From: Halichondria panicea
Taxonomy: Eukaryota > Porifera > Demospongiae > Suberitida > Halichondriidae
Reading direction: 5' to 3'
Length of the DNA: 64,000 nt
Assembly: GCF_963675165.1 (NCBI RefSeq)
Contig: NC_087391.1
Location: 887,001 to 951,000 of the forward strand
How positions within the stretch are numbered: the first letter of the stretch is position 1; every line of letters begins with the position of its first letter. This document shows positions 1 to 12,142 of this stretch, one piece after another. A program made the position numbers and the translations under genes. The notes beneath the pieces are model-generated. The model was not told the DNA's origin and made no database searches. It saw nothing but the letters and a program-made list of their open reading frames with translations.

Positions 1-42
1 TGGAAACTAAGGTACTAATCGGACTACCAGCAACAAACATAC

Positions 43-2652
43 TTGAGAGGCCTCCTTCTCAAAAATCCTTTGTTGCAGACTGGCCTGCAGTTTTTCATTT
101 TTGGTCGACCACAGAGAGACCATTCTGCCCTTGACCAGCTCAATCTGTGAGAGCATCTTCTGTATCGTCTCCACTGTGTGCTGTATGTCCGGGTTGACGC
201 TCATTTTGCGTGCTAAACCCTCCACCATTTGGTTGTTGATACGAGAGCCCTCGCTCGTTAGCTCATCAATATGTAATTCATCCAGGGTCTTCCTCCTCAC
301 CATCTTGTGCTTATGGATGCTTTGTTTCACGTCTTCAATGGTTTCTGGGACTTCACTGTCTGTGAATGGCTCGATAGCACGAGCGAGGTGCTTGGAGATA
401 CTGATACAGTCACAGAGAAATGGCTCCACTTGCTGCAAGGGGTTAGAACACACTCAAAAAACAGTCGCCACGACATCTCTACAGTGAGGACGAGGCTAGG
501 GGCTCAATATAGTCAATAAAAGCTGTACCAATGGTATATATCAAAACACTACATGTAGCAACTGAATTATGCGAAACCAAAAACCACTGCAGCAGCTGCA
601 TGTATGCTTGCATGTGCATAGACAAACATTCACATATTCTAAGTACACACTTAGCTACGGCATATAGCGACGCTCACCATTCTAAACCGCACCCACTCCT
701 GATGGTTGTACGCAAAGTCACCGTCAAACTCTGAGGTCAGTTGGTCTTTGTCGATGAATTCCAGGAGCTCCAACCGATTGGAAATTTGCCGAAACTATAT
801 ACATAGATGTACGTGCATGAGGTGAGTCATGTGATAGTCATGTGACTCACTGGTAAGTTGATCTTCTCCTCACACTCCATGGTCCAGTCGATGGTGGTCA
901 CGTCGCGAGTTGAGGACACAAAGAAGACCTCAGTGAAAGGTTCGTCTTCATCCTAATAATATTTTAAATATCAGTGACAATTAACACAATTTCGGAGAAT
1001 TAATATGATAGCAGGAATTAAGCTAGACTGCTTCCTATATCAATCACACAGTTCGTACTGTGACAGCTCAATTACAGCCCCAACTATAATTATATGTCAC
1101 TTGGAGTAACTAAATAGTATCCGCCCACCTGTATAATGTTGAGAGCTTTGACAAGAGTCTTCATGAAGAAGTCATGGATGATCTCTGCATCCAACATCAC
1201 CACAAAGCCCAGGGCTCGACTCTCCTCACTACACAGGGGGAGAGGGGAGGGATTGTGAAACGCACCGTATCGCTAACTATGCTAGCACACAAACGGAAAC
1301 TTTCAGGATGGTCCATAACATTAACTCTCTATGGGTTGCAACAACAAGGAGGATTTGTTACTTCCCTTTTAAGGTAGTTCCTAGACTATATACAGAGTCA
1401 CTATTAGAGTACAAACTAAAGATAGCATTGTACAGTCAATATAAGACCTAGTATGGGTGCTTTAAATAAATAAATAAATGCCCCAGGCAGCCCCTCATCT
1501 GTAACAGTAGCAGTGTGCATTAGTACACACCTTTCTTCCCTCCTTTCTTCCCTGTGTTAATTTGAGACTCACTTTGGTACTGAGGTGAAGTAGGCCAGCA
1601 TGTCAATGATCTCACTCACTCCAATCTCTATCAGCCAGTCCACTTGGAGGTTCTTGGGCTGTGTCAGCGTGACCAATGGGCACCCACGCTTGTCTCGACC
1701 ACCTGAGCAGAATAGGTATGGGATACAAGAGGAGAGAGCTATAGTCTCGGCATGAGGGTTTTTGCCCATTATTAGTTTAGCATTAAAAGGTGTTAATAAG
1801 TAAAGCATGGAGTGGTGCATCACTCATACACGGGGGGGGGGGGGGGGGGTGAATCAGCTAGAAAGTGCTGGTATCTCTCAACTACTGTAGAGTACATAGT
1901 TGAAATTGCTTTGATGTTGTTAGTTCTAAGCTTTGCAAAACAGTGTGTCAACTAGGAAGAGGAGTGTGTTGAACATGACCACACATGTTCTTATTTACCT
2001 GAGGCAGTTTATTTAGTGCTAACGAGTGTGTGACTAGTGATAATAGGGGACTGTACACACACACACCTGACAGGAAGATGAGTCCACTCAATAGATTGTC
2101 CAGAGGGATTTCCAAAGATTTGAGAGACTTCTTTCGACCTGTATGTAACCAAAACATGACATAACATGGCAAAACATGATGAAATTAACGAGTTAGGCTC
2201 AGTGTTGCAAATACAAGGTAGTGATTAAAAACAAACAGACAGTGAATACTAGATACAAGTGGAAACCATACTGTCATACAAACCTGGGTCGGAAAATGTC
2301 CGGAATATTCTGTGCTCTTCATCATCATCCATAATGTCATCGATAATGTTTAAGTTGAGTTTGTCACACACGCTCAGTTGGGTCGCGTCCTTTGGCCCAG
2401 TGTCCAAAGCAGGAGTGGGAGTAGTCTGGTCAACCCTGGCCTGTGCATGCAACAAGGGGTTCAACATCATTGCACAGCTACAGCTAGCTAGCTACTATAA
2501 AATTGTAAACTGCAAACTGCGAATGTACAGGTACGTAGCTAGCTAGCTAGCACATGGTAATTGAGCTGTGTCATGCATGATGTGTGTGCATGTGTACGTG
2601 TGTGTGATGTCTTCATACGTACCTCAGGGTCTATCTCTTGATCTTGACTCAT
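43..2652 (-). CDS. SEC14 (CRAL-TRIO)/spectrin-repeat protein, Dbl/Trio/SESTD1-like, 5' part
   Basis: Partial gene that continues beyond the left edge. Coding exons, listed 5' to 3' on the minus strand: 2623-2652, 2284-2440, 2067-2138, 1573-1702, 1129-1228, 851-952, 678-794, 43-432. All have GT-AG ends and consistent phases, giving 366 codons so far. An acidic low-complexity N-terminus is followed by a SEC14-type lipid-binding domain at about residues 65-225, recognisable from GGRDKRGCPLVTL, ALGFVVMLDAE and LELLEFIDKDQLTSEFDGD. The last exon is helical and resembles the spectrin repeats that follow SEC14 in Trio, Kalirin, MCF2L and SESTD1. Such proteins link phosphoinositide membranes to Rho-GTPase signalling or scaffolding. 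Whether a DH-PH exchange domain follows cannot be seen here. The start was chosen as the only ATG giving a clean first exon (MSQDQEIDPE). The family call is firm; the subfamily is not. Confidence 0.8.
1831..1850. repeat. poly-G tract
   Basis: A run of about 18 to 20 G on the plus strand inside the intron between the third and fourth exons of the SEC14/spectrin gene. Its length may be unreliable in the assembly. Confidence 0.8.
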
Positions 2653-3092
2653 TGCAACGTATTTATTAGCACTGTTAAACTACCTATGCCGAATAAAACT
2701 GATAATCTGTTAGCTTCTTTATGGGTACGGGTACGTACGTGTACGTGTATGGTACACTCAACACTAATATCAAGCTACAGATGACACTGATGGAAGTTAC
2801 TGATTACATTTAATTAACCTAAACTTCCGCTCATAGCTAAACCATTACAGGAAGTCATCTATCACGTGAGAAAAGCAAAAAACTGACATCATTATATCAA
2901 TTTTAACATTATTGCATTAGAAAAACACTACACAAACACATACACATACTAACCAGCTAGTAATTGTACACTAAAATCAAACGGCTAAAGCTATAGCCTT
3001 GAAATAACAAAGAATTGATCGTATAATTATAATTTGCTAAAACTATATAAAGTTCTGTTTTAAAACAATAATTTAAGTCCTGCAACCAACTC
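2653..3092. other. intergenic gap, SEC14/spectrin start to Arp2 end
   Basis: About 440 bases between two minus-strand genes. It should hold the promoter of the SEC14/spectrin gene and the 3' end of Arp2. It is AT-rich, with a run of GTACGT-type repeats near 2725-2750. I see no coding exon or clear TATA box. Confidence 0.5.
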
Positions 3093-6000
3093 TCATTTTA
3101 CAGCCACGCCCAGTTTCTCGAGGACCTTGACCCCTTTCTCTAGGTACTCTTCTCGGGACATCCAGAAAGAGTCACGATCCTTCATGATATCAGCCAGCAC
3201 TGCTCCCCCCAAAAACACCATGTGCTTACGTCGGGGGGGATCTTCAATACGGATCTTGAATTTCTGTCAGGGAGAGAAAAACAACAAGGAATTATCGAGG
3301 GATCAAAATTTGTATACAACAAAAGCACACGTGTCATGCACAAGTACATTACTCCAATATCAACACAAAGCTGTAAAGATATCTATTTTTGCCTGATTTC
3401 AAATAATAATCGATCCACAGCAAAAACTTTTTCACCCACCGATAGTTTAGCAGTGTTTCCCTTGAGGACCCTCTCCAAGTAGAGCTGCTTGATCTCCCTC
3501 TCCAGTCTAGAGGGCAGTCCAGGGTACATGGTGGTGCCCCCTGATAGTACAATGTGCTTGTAGAACTCCGCCCTTGTGTCAATATCTGCTGCTTGTATTG
3601 TGTTGAAGAGAAGCTCCGCCATTCCTGCACCCTCAATGTTGATCAGGTGAGGTTGGAACAGTATTTCTGGAGCCTCAAACCTCTCTCCTCCAACCTTGAC
3701 CACTCGACCGTCGGGAAGCTGTTGCACGGGAGAAGAGAAACAGTGTAGCAGACAGACAACAAGACAATATACATGCATTTCTGAACTTCTGATGTAGTAT
3801 ATAAACCTACAAGAGCACACGAACAGCCATGGCTACAGATATACAGATTCACAATGCTATGAGTAAACTGTGCTATTGTTTACAAGGGAACGCTGCTATT
3901 AATCTACAAAACCATAGGCTGTGATTTAGTTGAGAGGGTGACTTACGGTGTAGCTTTCTACCAGAATAGTTGTTTCCAGAGCCAGTTTCTGTTCTTGCCC
4001 AATGTTGTACCTGTACACACGCACACAACCCCCGTGAGTGAATGTCCTAAGATAACATTCTGTACACACAATAACAGTTCAGATACAAACAGTAACATAA
4101 ATAGATTCTGAGTACTCCTAAACTGAAAACTATAATAGACAAAGCCCACCACACACACACATCCACTATTGTATGCAAAACGTAACTCAAACCCAAACTT
4201 AACTAAAGCTGCAAAGCGGTTGCAATGTACTCACCCTACATAACAGAGCCTTTCCTTCATCATTCGTATGGTCTCAAAGTCTGCTGAGTGGTTGAAGGCA
4301 TAGCCACGCAGTAGGAGGAGCTTGATGAGGTAGCGAGTGATTTCACGCCCGGCCACGTCCAGACGACGGGTCAAGTGGGGGAGGGCGAATCCCTCGTACA
4401 CGGGGCAAATATGAGTCACCCCATCTCCACAGTCGATTACAATACCTGTTAGTAGACCTACAAGGGACAGTCAACAACAACACAGTCATGCAATGTACGT
4501 AGTCATTGATCCATGGTAATTGCATTAATTAAGCAATTAGTTACATAACCAAATAAGGGCAATATGTATCAAAAGGTTTCAAGCTGCTCTTCTTCGTCAG
4601 TCCTGCTGCTAACAGCCTATTAGCTGTACTCAGTATGACCAAATAAGGGCAATGTGTATCAAAAGTAACACAAACACACAAATTCTCCCTAAATGTACTG
4701 ACATCATCAACCATCACAGATGTTTGGTCATGTGAGCCAGCCAACCTCACTAAAAACAGAGGCAACTGATTTTCACAAAACAACCACTTTCTCTCCTCCC
4801 CATATGGCTGTACTCCATATAAAAACAGCTATGGAGTACTGTAAACTGAGGAGTGTGTGTTGCTATCACATGACAGTCATGTGACCCACCTTGTGCATAC
4901 AGTGTCAGTACGGCCTGTATGGCAATATACACTCCAGCACATTGGTACTCTTCAAACATCACCTGGGAGGGATAAAAAACTTTGTAAAACGATGCACCAG
5001 TAACGAGAGCTACGGAAACTAGACTGTCTTGTGAGGAAGAACTTACTTCAATCATCTTTTGTCTGTTCTTGGTTGGATTCATAGGTGGCTCTGTGAGAAG
5101 TACCTGAATGGAATGGAGACAGTAACCATGGTAATAGCTGATGTACAGGTTCCAATACAGCATGTACGATAACAATGTTAGGTCGAGCAAATGAGCTGAA
5201 CACACGAGTGCACAATGTCCAGCATCTGCCTCCCAACCTCTCTCTCTACTCCACCATGGTTACACCCCACGCTACAGAGCACAGCTAGGGGTGCCGTATA
5301 TAGAGGAGAACAAATCAACCACTCATAATCATATCAGGCTTAAATCATACAAAAAAGGAACACTTATCTAACACGCAGCGTATCGCTACACGTATGTATG
5401 TATATAGCCTGCTTACACAGCTATGATTAAAAGATGTACACATTGTACAAAGCCATTATTACCACTTTCTGTTTTTATTAAGTCACCATAACTTTGTATA
5501 GGCTTTTAGTTTAGTTTAGTTTTACCACCACAAAGACAAGAGGTAATCTATCTATTAAACCACGAAACAGATAGTCCAAGATGTTCTCACTTTAGTTTTC
5601 TTTGTGTCGATCTTGAGCTTCTCGTGGAAGGTGTAGTCCCAGACATGCTTCATGTCGTCCCAGTTCCTTACAATGCCATTCTCCATCGGGTAGTTGACCT
5701 CCAACATGGACCGCAGCTTGCTGGCCTCGTCTCCAACCATCAGGTCCTGGGGGCAAGTACAACACACACTCTAAAACCAACAATACATACGTAATGTACG
5801 CCTAATTTAAGTAAGGAAATGTGTATCAAAAACAACACACTGATTATCACTAAATGTACTGACATCATCAATGTTTGGTCATGTGAGCCAGCCAACCTCA
5901 CTAAAACAGAGGCGATTGATTTTCACAAAACAACCACTTTCTCTCCTCCCCATATGGCTGTACTCCATGTAATAACAGCTATGGAGTACTGTAAACTGAG

Positions 6001-6492
6001 GAGTATGTGCTAGCAGGACTTCCATTAGCAAAGACGGTACCTCTCGATCTCAAACAAACAAGATACTTTACAACACACAATTGGACAAAAAGTGTTTTTG
6101 TATGCTGTGTCCCTCACCTTGACCTCTATACCCTCGACCTTTGCGGAGGAACGAATGATGGGTCGTCCAACCAGAGAGGGGAAGATGTGGGAGGGGAAGT
6201 TGGATCCAGCATAGCCACACTTGACAAACTGACAACCAAAAAACATTCACATTAGCTCATAGTGTTTATATATGGGTCAGGGTAGTACATAGGCTAATCT
6301 GTACCACTTTACTGTAATAAAGAAAAGCTATTTCTCTGGCTAAGACTTTGAACACATGACTATGTTGATCACAAGTGTGTCACTGTGTGTGTGTGTGTGT
6401 GTGTCTCATAGACAGCTTTGTAATGTAGCTCTGACACTCACCCCTGTCCCGTTGTCACACACAACTACTTTATTCCCCTTTGCGTCCGTCAT
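3093..6492 (-). CDS. ACTR2: Actin-related protein 2 (Arp2/3 complex subunit)
   Basis: Complete gene. Exons in transcript order: 6442-6492, 6118-6228, 5591-5746, 5047-5103, 4890-4962, 4235-4457, 3947-4010, 3440-3718, 3093-3263. They encode 394 residues, the usual Arp2 length. Similarity to animal Arp2 is very high throughout: [18 protein letters not shown] at the N-terminal nucleotide loop, [28 protein letters not shown], the phosphate-2 loop region [26 protein letters not shown], and the C-terminal WM...[13 protein letters not shown]. Arp2 pairs with Arp3 to nucleate branched actin filaments in the cytoplasm. The first exon is only 17 codons. Two introns carry copies of a dispersed repeat (4639-4862 and 5815-6014). 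The start ATG lies 142 bp from the divergent EXOSC5 start. Confidence 0.97.
4639..4862 (+). repeat. dispersed repeat, copy 1
   Basis: Intronic. Shares a long block with copies at 5815-6014 (same strand) and 7515-7675 (opposite strand). Landmarks are TTTGGTCATGTGAGCCAGCC, a run reading ACAACCACTTTCTCTCCTCC, and an internal near-palindrome around AGTACTCCATAGCTGTT...ATGGAGTACA. A short block reading ACCAAATAAGGGCAATRTGTATC also occurs twice, at 4549 and 4639. No coding capacity; probably a small non-autonomous element. Confidence 0.8.
5815..6014 (+). repeat. dispersed repeat, copy 2
   Basis: Second copy of the repeat at 4639-4862, in another Arp2 intron. It lacks a segment of about 12 bases present in copy 1 just before TTTGGTCATG. 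Similarity runs from about TGTGTATCAAAA to the block ending near GAGGAGTATGTGCTAGC. Confidence 0.8.
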
Positions 6493-6634
6493 TTTCTTGC
6501 TTTAGGGTTCTCTAAGACGACTAACTCGCCACTACCACATAAGGTAAAAATGGCCGTCTCTCTTCTTGCAAGTTACTGCGCATGTGCAATAAGCTTATGA
6601 ATATTCATGAGCCACGTGGTCCTGAAATAAATAA
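6493..6634. promoter_or_regulatory. bidirectional promoter between Arp2 and EXOSC5
   Basis: Only 142 bp separate the two divergent start codons. The sequence holds TGCGCATGTGCA (6577-6588), close to the NRF-1 consensus, a perfect CCACGTGG E-box-type palindrome (6612-6619), and ATGGCCG near 6551, which resembles a YY1 core. Shared-promoter function is inference from spacing and motifs. Confidence 0.55.
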
Positions 6635-8046
6635 ATGGAAGATTCTGCAGGCAAGTTGAGGAGCTTGGAGTGTGAATTAGGACTGCTAAAGAGAGCCGAT
6701 GGCTCTGCCAGACTGTCTCAAGGCAATACAAGAGTCCTGTGTGCAGTGTATGGCCCAGCAGAAGTTAAAATCAACAAGGAGCAGTGTGATCAGTAAGCCA
6801 TGTCAATAAACTATAGCCAGTTTTATTCTTCAAACTTTTTTCTTGCAGAGCTACACTAGAGGTGACTGTCAAGCCAGAGAGTGGTATGTCCTCTCCAAAA
6901 GAGCGGTTGCTAGAAGAGCTGGTGACCAGTTGCTGTAAGAGCACGGCCCTGTCTCAGCTCCACCCACACACAGCACTCTCAATCACACTACAAGTTGAAA
7001 ACAATGATGGAATGGTTTGTGAAAACAAATTATGCGTTATGATTCATTATGAAACTTTCACACTTTCAGTTACTCTCCACATTGGTCAATTGTTGCTGTC
7101 TTGCTCTACTAGATGCATGCGTTCCCCTCTCCACTGTATTCTCAGCTATTACGTGTGGATACACTGAAAATGGCCAACTTGTAACTGATCTTAGTGCACA
7201 GCAAGAGGAGGTAAACATTGATCATTATTCTGCATTGTTTGTGAGCTCATTTCTTCTTCCTTTGCCATTTCTTGTATATCTTAATTTTTTATATTTCTGT
7301 GTAGGTTTGTGAGTCGGTCCTAACCTTTGTGTTGGAAGACGCTACAAGTAACATACTCACCACCTATGCTAAAGGAGCATTCTCAATTGACCAGGTAATC
7401 ACCAAGCTTTAGGTTTGGGTGCCCCCATAATGTTTTTTGATGGGGAAAGGTTTATTCTGTAACATTTTTTCATTCGTCTTTTCTGTTATTCTTGCCTATC
7501 TGTATTTGAGATGTACCCGTCTCTGCTAGCACATACTCCTCAGTTTACAGTACTCCATAGCTGTTATTATATGGAGTACAGCCATATGGGGAGGAGAGAA
7601 AGTGGTTGTTGTGAAAATCAATCACCTCTGTTTTAGTGAGGTTGGCTGGCTCACATGACCAAACATTCATATCTATCAACCTTCGAGCTGTTATGTTTCA
7701 AATCTAATTTCTGCTTGCAATTTGATAATCTTTCTGAAAGCTGGTTCCTGCAAAATGTTCTTATTGCATGTGGCCTATTTTGTAACATGTATGCTAAGAG
7801 TTAATTTAAGTTTCTTTTTGTGGTGTGTGTAATTAAATTTACTTCATTGTGCACGCAGCTCCAGCAGTCTCTGGCTGTAGCTGAAGAAGCCAGTAAAAAG
7901 GTTACAGCTTTTTATAGAGAGTCAGTTGAACGAAAGCTTTCTAAGGTACGAGGAGTTGTATGTGTGATGATCATTTCCTAATCACTGTATGTGTGATGAT
8001 CATTTCCTAATCACTACTTTCCCTCTATTAGGATGCTGAACATTGA
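6635..8046 (+). CDS. EXOSC5: Exosome complex component RRP46
   Basis: Complete gene. Exons 6635-6792, 6849-7014, 7070-7210, 7305-7394, 7859-7945, 8032-8046, encoding 218 residues with consistent phases. It is an RNase PH-fold protein: [20 protein letters not shown] at the start, [13 protein letters not shown], the [12 protein letters not shown] strand, LLDACVPL, and the C-terminal helix [13 protein letters not shown]. Human EXOSC5 has the same landmarks in the same order. RRP46 forms part of the catalytically inert six-subunit ring of the nuclear and cytoplasmic RNA exosome. The final exon codes only DAEH and the stop. The fourth intron carries an inverted copy of the dispersed repeat, and the last intron a perfect 29-bp tandem duplication (7958-8015). 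Confidence 0.95.
7515..7675 (-). repeat. dispersed repeat, copy 3
   Basis: Reverse-complement copy of the repeat at 4639-4862 and 5815-6014, in the fourth EXOSC5 intron. It begins near GCTAGCACATACTCCTCAG and ends at the GGCTGGCTCACATGACCAAA block. Confidence 0.8.
7958..8015. repeat. perfect 29-bp tandem duplication
   Basis: Two back-to-back copies of a 29-bp unit (7958-7986 and 7987-8015) starting GTATGTGTGATGATC. They fill most of the last EXOSC5 intron and end about 16 bases before its AG acceptor. Confidence 0.9.
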
Positions 8047-8624
8047 AAATATTGCTGTTCACACCACCCAAAGAGCCATAAACATTGCTAAACATTGTCC
8101 AATTTCTTTTTAATTTTATGTGCAAATCACAATAATTAATGTTCATGCATAAATATTTATTATACTCTTTAGCGATAATTTGCCAATATGCAAACAAACA
8201 CACGTACGTACATTGCACCCACTCCATTAGATTGCTGGGGAGGTATTATTAATTTTTATTACACTGTACATATATACATGTACAGGGTGTCATACAGGGG
8301 GAAAGGGGGGATATCCCTCCCCTATCTCCAATTTCCCCCCCCTTTTTTGCTGACTGAGGGTCCATAGCTGGCAATTTTACATACTATAAGGGTATTGAAA
8401 TAACAGTTGACCTTTTTTTAGCAACATTTTCTGGTTACTTTTCTTATTTCCCCCCTCTACTTCAAAATCCTGTATGACACCCTGATGTAGTGTGTTTCAG
8501 ATCAGAGTTACCATATAGATAAATATAATTATGGAGGTGGCTGGCACCTTTTCCTAAAATAATATAATTATAGGTATAAATTATATTAGTGGGACCAACT
8601 AGGCTTGAGTCCACACACACGTTA
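8047..8624. other. convergent intergenic region, EXOSC5 and GTPBP2 3' ends
   Basis: Holds the two 3' UTRs and an inverted-repeat element (8283-8484). No other coding exon seen. Confidence 0.6.
8283..8484. mobile_element. foldback MITE with CAGGGTGTCATACAGG ends
   Basis: A 202-bp segment bounded by perfect 16-bp inverted repeats: CAGGGTGTCATACAGG at the left and its reverse complement at the right. C-rich and G-rich inner blocks extend the pairing. The CAGGG end resembles hAT termini, but no convincing 8-bp target duplication is visible, so the superfamily is uncertain. Confidence 0.7.
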
Positions 8625-11610
8625 CTATCTAGAAGGTTTTCTTTGTTTAGTTCGTTCCTCTTCACCCACTATCAGCTGGATAATCTCTCCAATGCCTCGG
8701 GTCATCCCCTCTTGTAGCAGTACTCTTGTTCCCACCCGTAGGAACTCAGGATGCTTCAGGAAGTTGAAGCGGACAAACCCACTCTCACCAGCAGAGAGAC
8801 TCTCCTATAGTATACAAACACAAAATATGTCAACAAGAGTCACAGATCTTGTATCCTAAGCACACTAACACAACACAAGAAAAATGCTTAAGTTATGGAC
8901 ACAATAGCTACTGAAATGCCTGATGAATTTTATACAACAGCAAGGGGGTGACTAAGGCCTCTCCACTTGAGTAATGAATTACCTTGCCTACGATCTCCAC
9001 CACGTCTGCATTCTGCTTGCAGCTGGCCACAAAGACAGTGCCCTGGAAGCCTCTTTTAATGCCAGAGCCAGAGCTCGTGAGAATGTGGAGCTTGACTATA
9101 AACTCAAAACAACTGTTGCAAGTTTCGTTGAGTGTCAGTCGAGGGGAGAAGATGACAGTGCCCTGTATAAATGAGGATACGGTACCTAAGCATACGCAAC
9201 AGCACTTTTTCATACATGCAGCCAAGAATTAGCAATTGTTATGAGTTAAAATATCAGCAGAGCATATTCAATGCATAGCTACAGCTACATGCACATACCT
9301 TTCTGAAGTCGGCATGCTTGGTGTGGTCCAGAGTCACAGTGGCCGTTTGTCCAGCCCTTACTAGAGTACAGGGGGTCCTATTTCGTCGTATTGTAGCAAC
9401 CTTGGTCTCACAAAACTCCCCAGTTTCCGATGGTCCAACAAGCACTCGATCCCCCACTTGTGCCACGCCCCTTGTCAAGATCCCACCGACGACGGTGCCA
9501 ACCTCGGGTACGTTGAAGAGTTCGTCGACGTGGAACTCAGCCAGCTGCTGTTCGAGGCTCTCTTGAGAATGGCTTGAGTGGAGAGGGGGAACAGTGTTGA
9601 GGAACTTGTAGAGGAGATCCAGGTTCTCACCAGTCACACATGACACTTGGAAGATCGGGGCTATCCCACACCTAAGGTGTAACAACTATCTCTCATACAG
9701 TTACATTGTTTAACATGCCAGGTGAAATGTACACTCAAAACGGTAGCTATTAAATGACAATAACAACCTAAAATAGAAGTATGTTATGTATTTTGGCACA
9801 CTCACTGTTTTTCTGTGAATCTTTGAGCAGCTGTACAGGCATCAGACTCATTCTTCACTTTAAAGGCCACCTTTCTGCATCCTGCACTGGACAGTATCAG
9901 CTCCAGTTGTTCCACAGTGCGATTCATCTGCTGCCGTGAGCACAGGTCAGCTTTAGTCACCACCACAAAAGTAGGCACTTGAAGAGCAATGCAGAATCCA
10001 AGATGTTCTCTAGTAGTACCAACTGAAAAAAAAATAATTATAATAATTATGCAAAAAAAGTGGAGATGCCGGGGATTGAACCCGGGGCCTCTCACATGCG
10101 AAGCGAGCGCTCTACCACTGAGCTACATCCCCCACATTGCTGATACCAATCAATAATGTTGTAGTGACTGAGGAGGTAAGTTGTAACTATTGCACAACTA
10201 ACAGCAATGTTAGAGGGGTATTCACATATTCATAGTAAACACAACCTAGCTGATGCAACATTGAACAATGATATGGCAATTACCAATTCCTGAGTTAGCT
10301 CCGATCACCAGCATGGCAAAATCAGGCCTGTGGGCAGTCAGCCCAAAAATGGTAGTCTTCATGTACTTCTGATGGCCAGCAAGGTCAATAAATGACACAA
10401 GCTTGGACGACCTCTCACAGATCTCCTCGGCACTCACACACTTCGAATAATTCACCACCTCCCCTTTAGAATCGAACCCCAGAATCTCATGACTGATCGA
10501 GGATGTCCTTCCAGACTGTATCTCGTGAAGATGCCTGAACAAGTTGAGCCTTGCCTTCCCACGTCCGTTATCGAGCTCTCCCTGTGTGAGCACCCCCAGC
10601 AGGGTACTCTTCCCCGCCTCCATTGGACCAAGGACGGCCAGTCGCAGATCAAGAAACTGCTGATTGTCAGGCACCTTCCTAACCAAGACCTCCCTCACGG
10701 ATCGCCTCGCAGTCTCTCCATCCTCTTGAATGACAGTGGTGTCTAGATAAGTGAGGGCGGCTCCGAGTCTGTGTAGGAGGGAATGTTTGGGTTATATGTA
10801 AACTATATCCAATTGTCTGTGTTAGTCATTAGACATATCAATAATTGGGCATAAACACTAAAACAAAGTATAGAGAGATCACATTTCATAGCAAATGACT
10901 ACATTTCTATACATAAACTTCTGATATTACACTTTATATAATTACATCACTACGGACACTGTATCCAAACACGAGATATGATAGTTAGTAGAATACCTTT
11001 CAGCCATTTTCTTGAGTGTTGCTATGGAGTCCTCCATCTCTTGCTCACTGAGTCCCCTGAGGAAGCCACAATCAGTCACCCCAATCTTATAAATAGCCTC
11101 TCCTTGCCCCTCTTGTAGACGCCACTTCATCTGTGTGACCAGATGCTCGAATCTTGATGGATTAGGGTTGAGCAGCTTGAGCTTATACTCTACATTGCCC
11201 TCCTCAACCTGTAGCACAAACACACTCAAACACGTACACCATGTCATCACATTTATCACTAAAATTAATGTGTATACGTTGATCCTCAACCGCGCGCTAC
11301 TATACAACAGACCTAGCATACTTGTCAGATACTAAAAAATCCAATGGCACACCCGTTCATCTTCGTACTGTAAGAGATACTATTATTGCCGTACAATTTA
11401 TACAGTGCAGCAGCTAAGAGATCGAGACCCTCCTCTGCCTCAGTCAGCTTGTACAATAGTATGGTCAACATTAAGCTTACATGCTCAACTAGTTATATAT
11501 ATATACAGCCAACTCACCTCAGGAGGGAGGTTCTTCGGAGTGCTGGTGGTGACAGAGGAGAGTCTCTGACCACTGTCAGCTGGGTCAAACAGTTCCAACA
11601 AAGCTTCCAT
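8625..11610 (-). CDS. GTPBP2: GTP-binding protein 2 (GTPBP1/2 family translational GTPase)
   Basis: Complete gene. Exons in transcript order: 11518-11610, 10997-11208, 10284-10768, 9806-10022, 9299-9671, 8983-9162, 8625-8804, encoding 579 residues. The G domain shows a P-loop GPMEAGKST at 149-157, the effector region FRHLHEIQSGRTSSIS, Walker B/G3 DLAGHQKY and G4 TKAD. EF-Tu-like beta-barrel domains follow (VPEVGTVVGGIL, LVRAGQTATVTL, FSPRLTLNETC, FLKHPEFLRVGTRVL). The N-terminal GNVEYKLKLLNP and FEHLVTQMKWRLQEG blocks and EVLVRKVPDNQQFLDLR match GTPBP2 more closely than GTPBP1. The family acts in ribosome rescue and quality control. The N-terminus is much shorter than in vertebrates. A tRNA gene sits in the third intron. 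Confidence 0.95.
10053..10059 (-). terminator. Pol III oligo-T terminator of tRNA-Ala
   Basis: Seven consecutive A on the plus strand (T on the transcribed minus strand), one base beyond the tRNA discriminator position. Confidence 0.75.
10061..10132 (-). tRNA. tRNA-Ala, anticodon CGC
   Basis: A 72-nt cloverleaf on the minus strand. The acceptor arms GGGGATG and CATCTCC pair with a G3:U70 wobble, the classic alanine identity element, and the discriminator base is A. The anticodon loop is TTCGCAT (anticodon CGC). The A-box-like TAGCTCAGTGGT and B-box GGTTCAATCC are intact. A run of seven T follows one base after the discriminator, a good Pol III terminator. No intron, and CCA is not encoded. 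It is nested in a GTPBP2 intron on the same strand. Confidence 0.95.
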
Positions 11611-12142
11611 TTTCTCTTTTTTCGAATTTTTTTCTGCTTTTTGCTACAAAGCCATTTGTTGGGAGATGAGCCCCTACGAGTCTTGGATAATTGTAGCTAC
11701 TCCATTGCTCCAAATTCACTGCGAATGATGGTTGATTGTGTACTGTACTGTTGCCTAGCTTCCTTGTTTATATGCCCTGTATAGTAGACGTCATGGAAAT
11801 TGCCAAAATGACTCTATTTTTAGCAGGAATGTGTTCTTGACTTATCAAAATTCATGGACATTATAAATTTCACAACCATTAATTTTTTGACACAATAAAT
11901 TATGATAATTATACAGAAGTTTGGATAAATATATATTATTATATTGTTATTATGATACAGAGTGCAATATAGGAGTTGTGGCTAAAAATAAAAGGAATAA
12001 AACATGCAAGCGATTCCATCCTGGCCTGGAAGTGAATAAAAGGAGACAAAAAAGTTTGAGAGAAAAGCACAAAAAAGATTCACATGATTGTAGCAGACTG
12101 ATAAGTGCAATGATAGCTACATGAAATTGAGCAGATAAAAAA
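11611..12142. other. intergenic gap, GTPBP2 start to SERTA gene end
   Basis: About 530 AT-rich bases between two minus-strand genes. It should contain the GTPBP2 promoter and the SERTA 3' UTR. Nothing else recognised. Confidence 0.5.

Noticed and set aside
3222-6255. Several short frames antisense to Arp2
   Set aside because: Shadow frames of strongly conserved exons.
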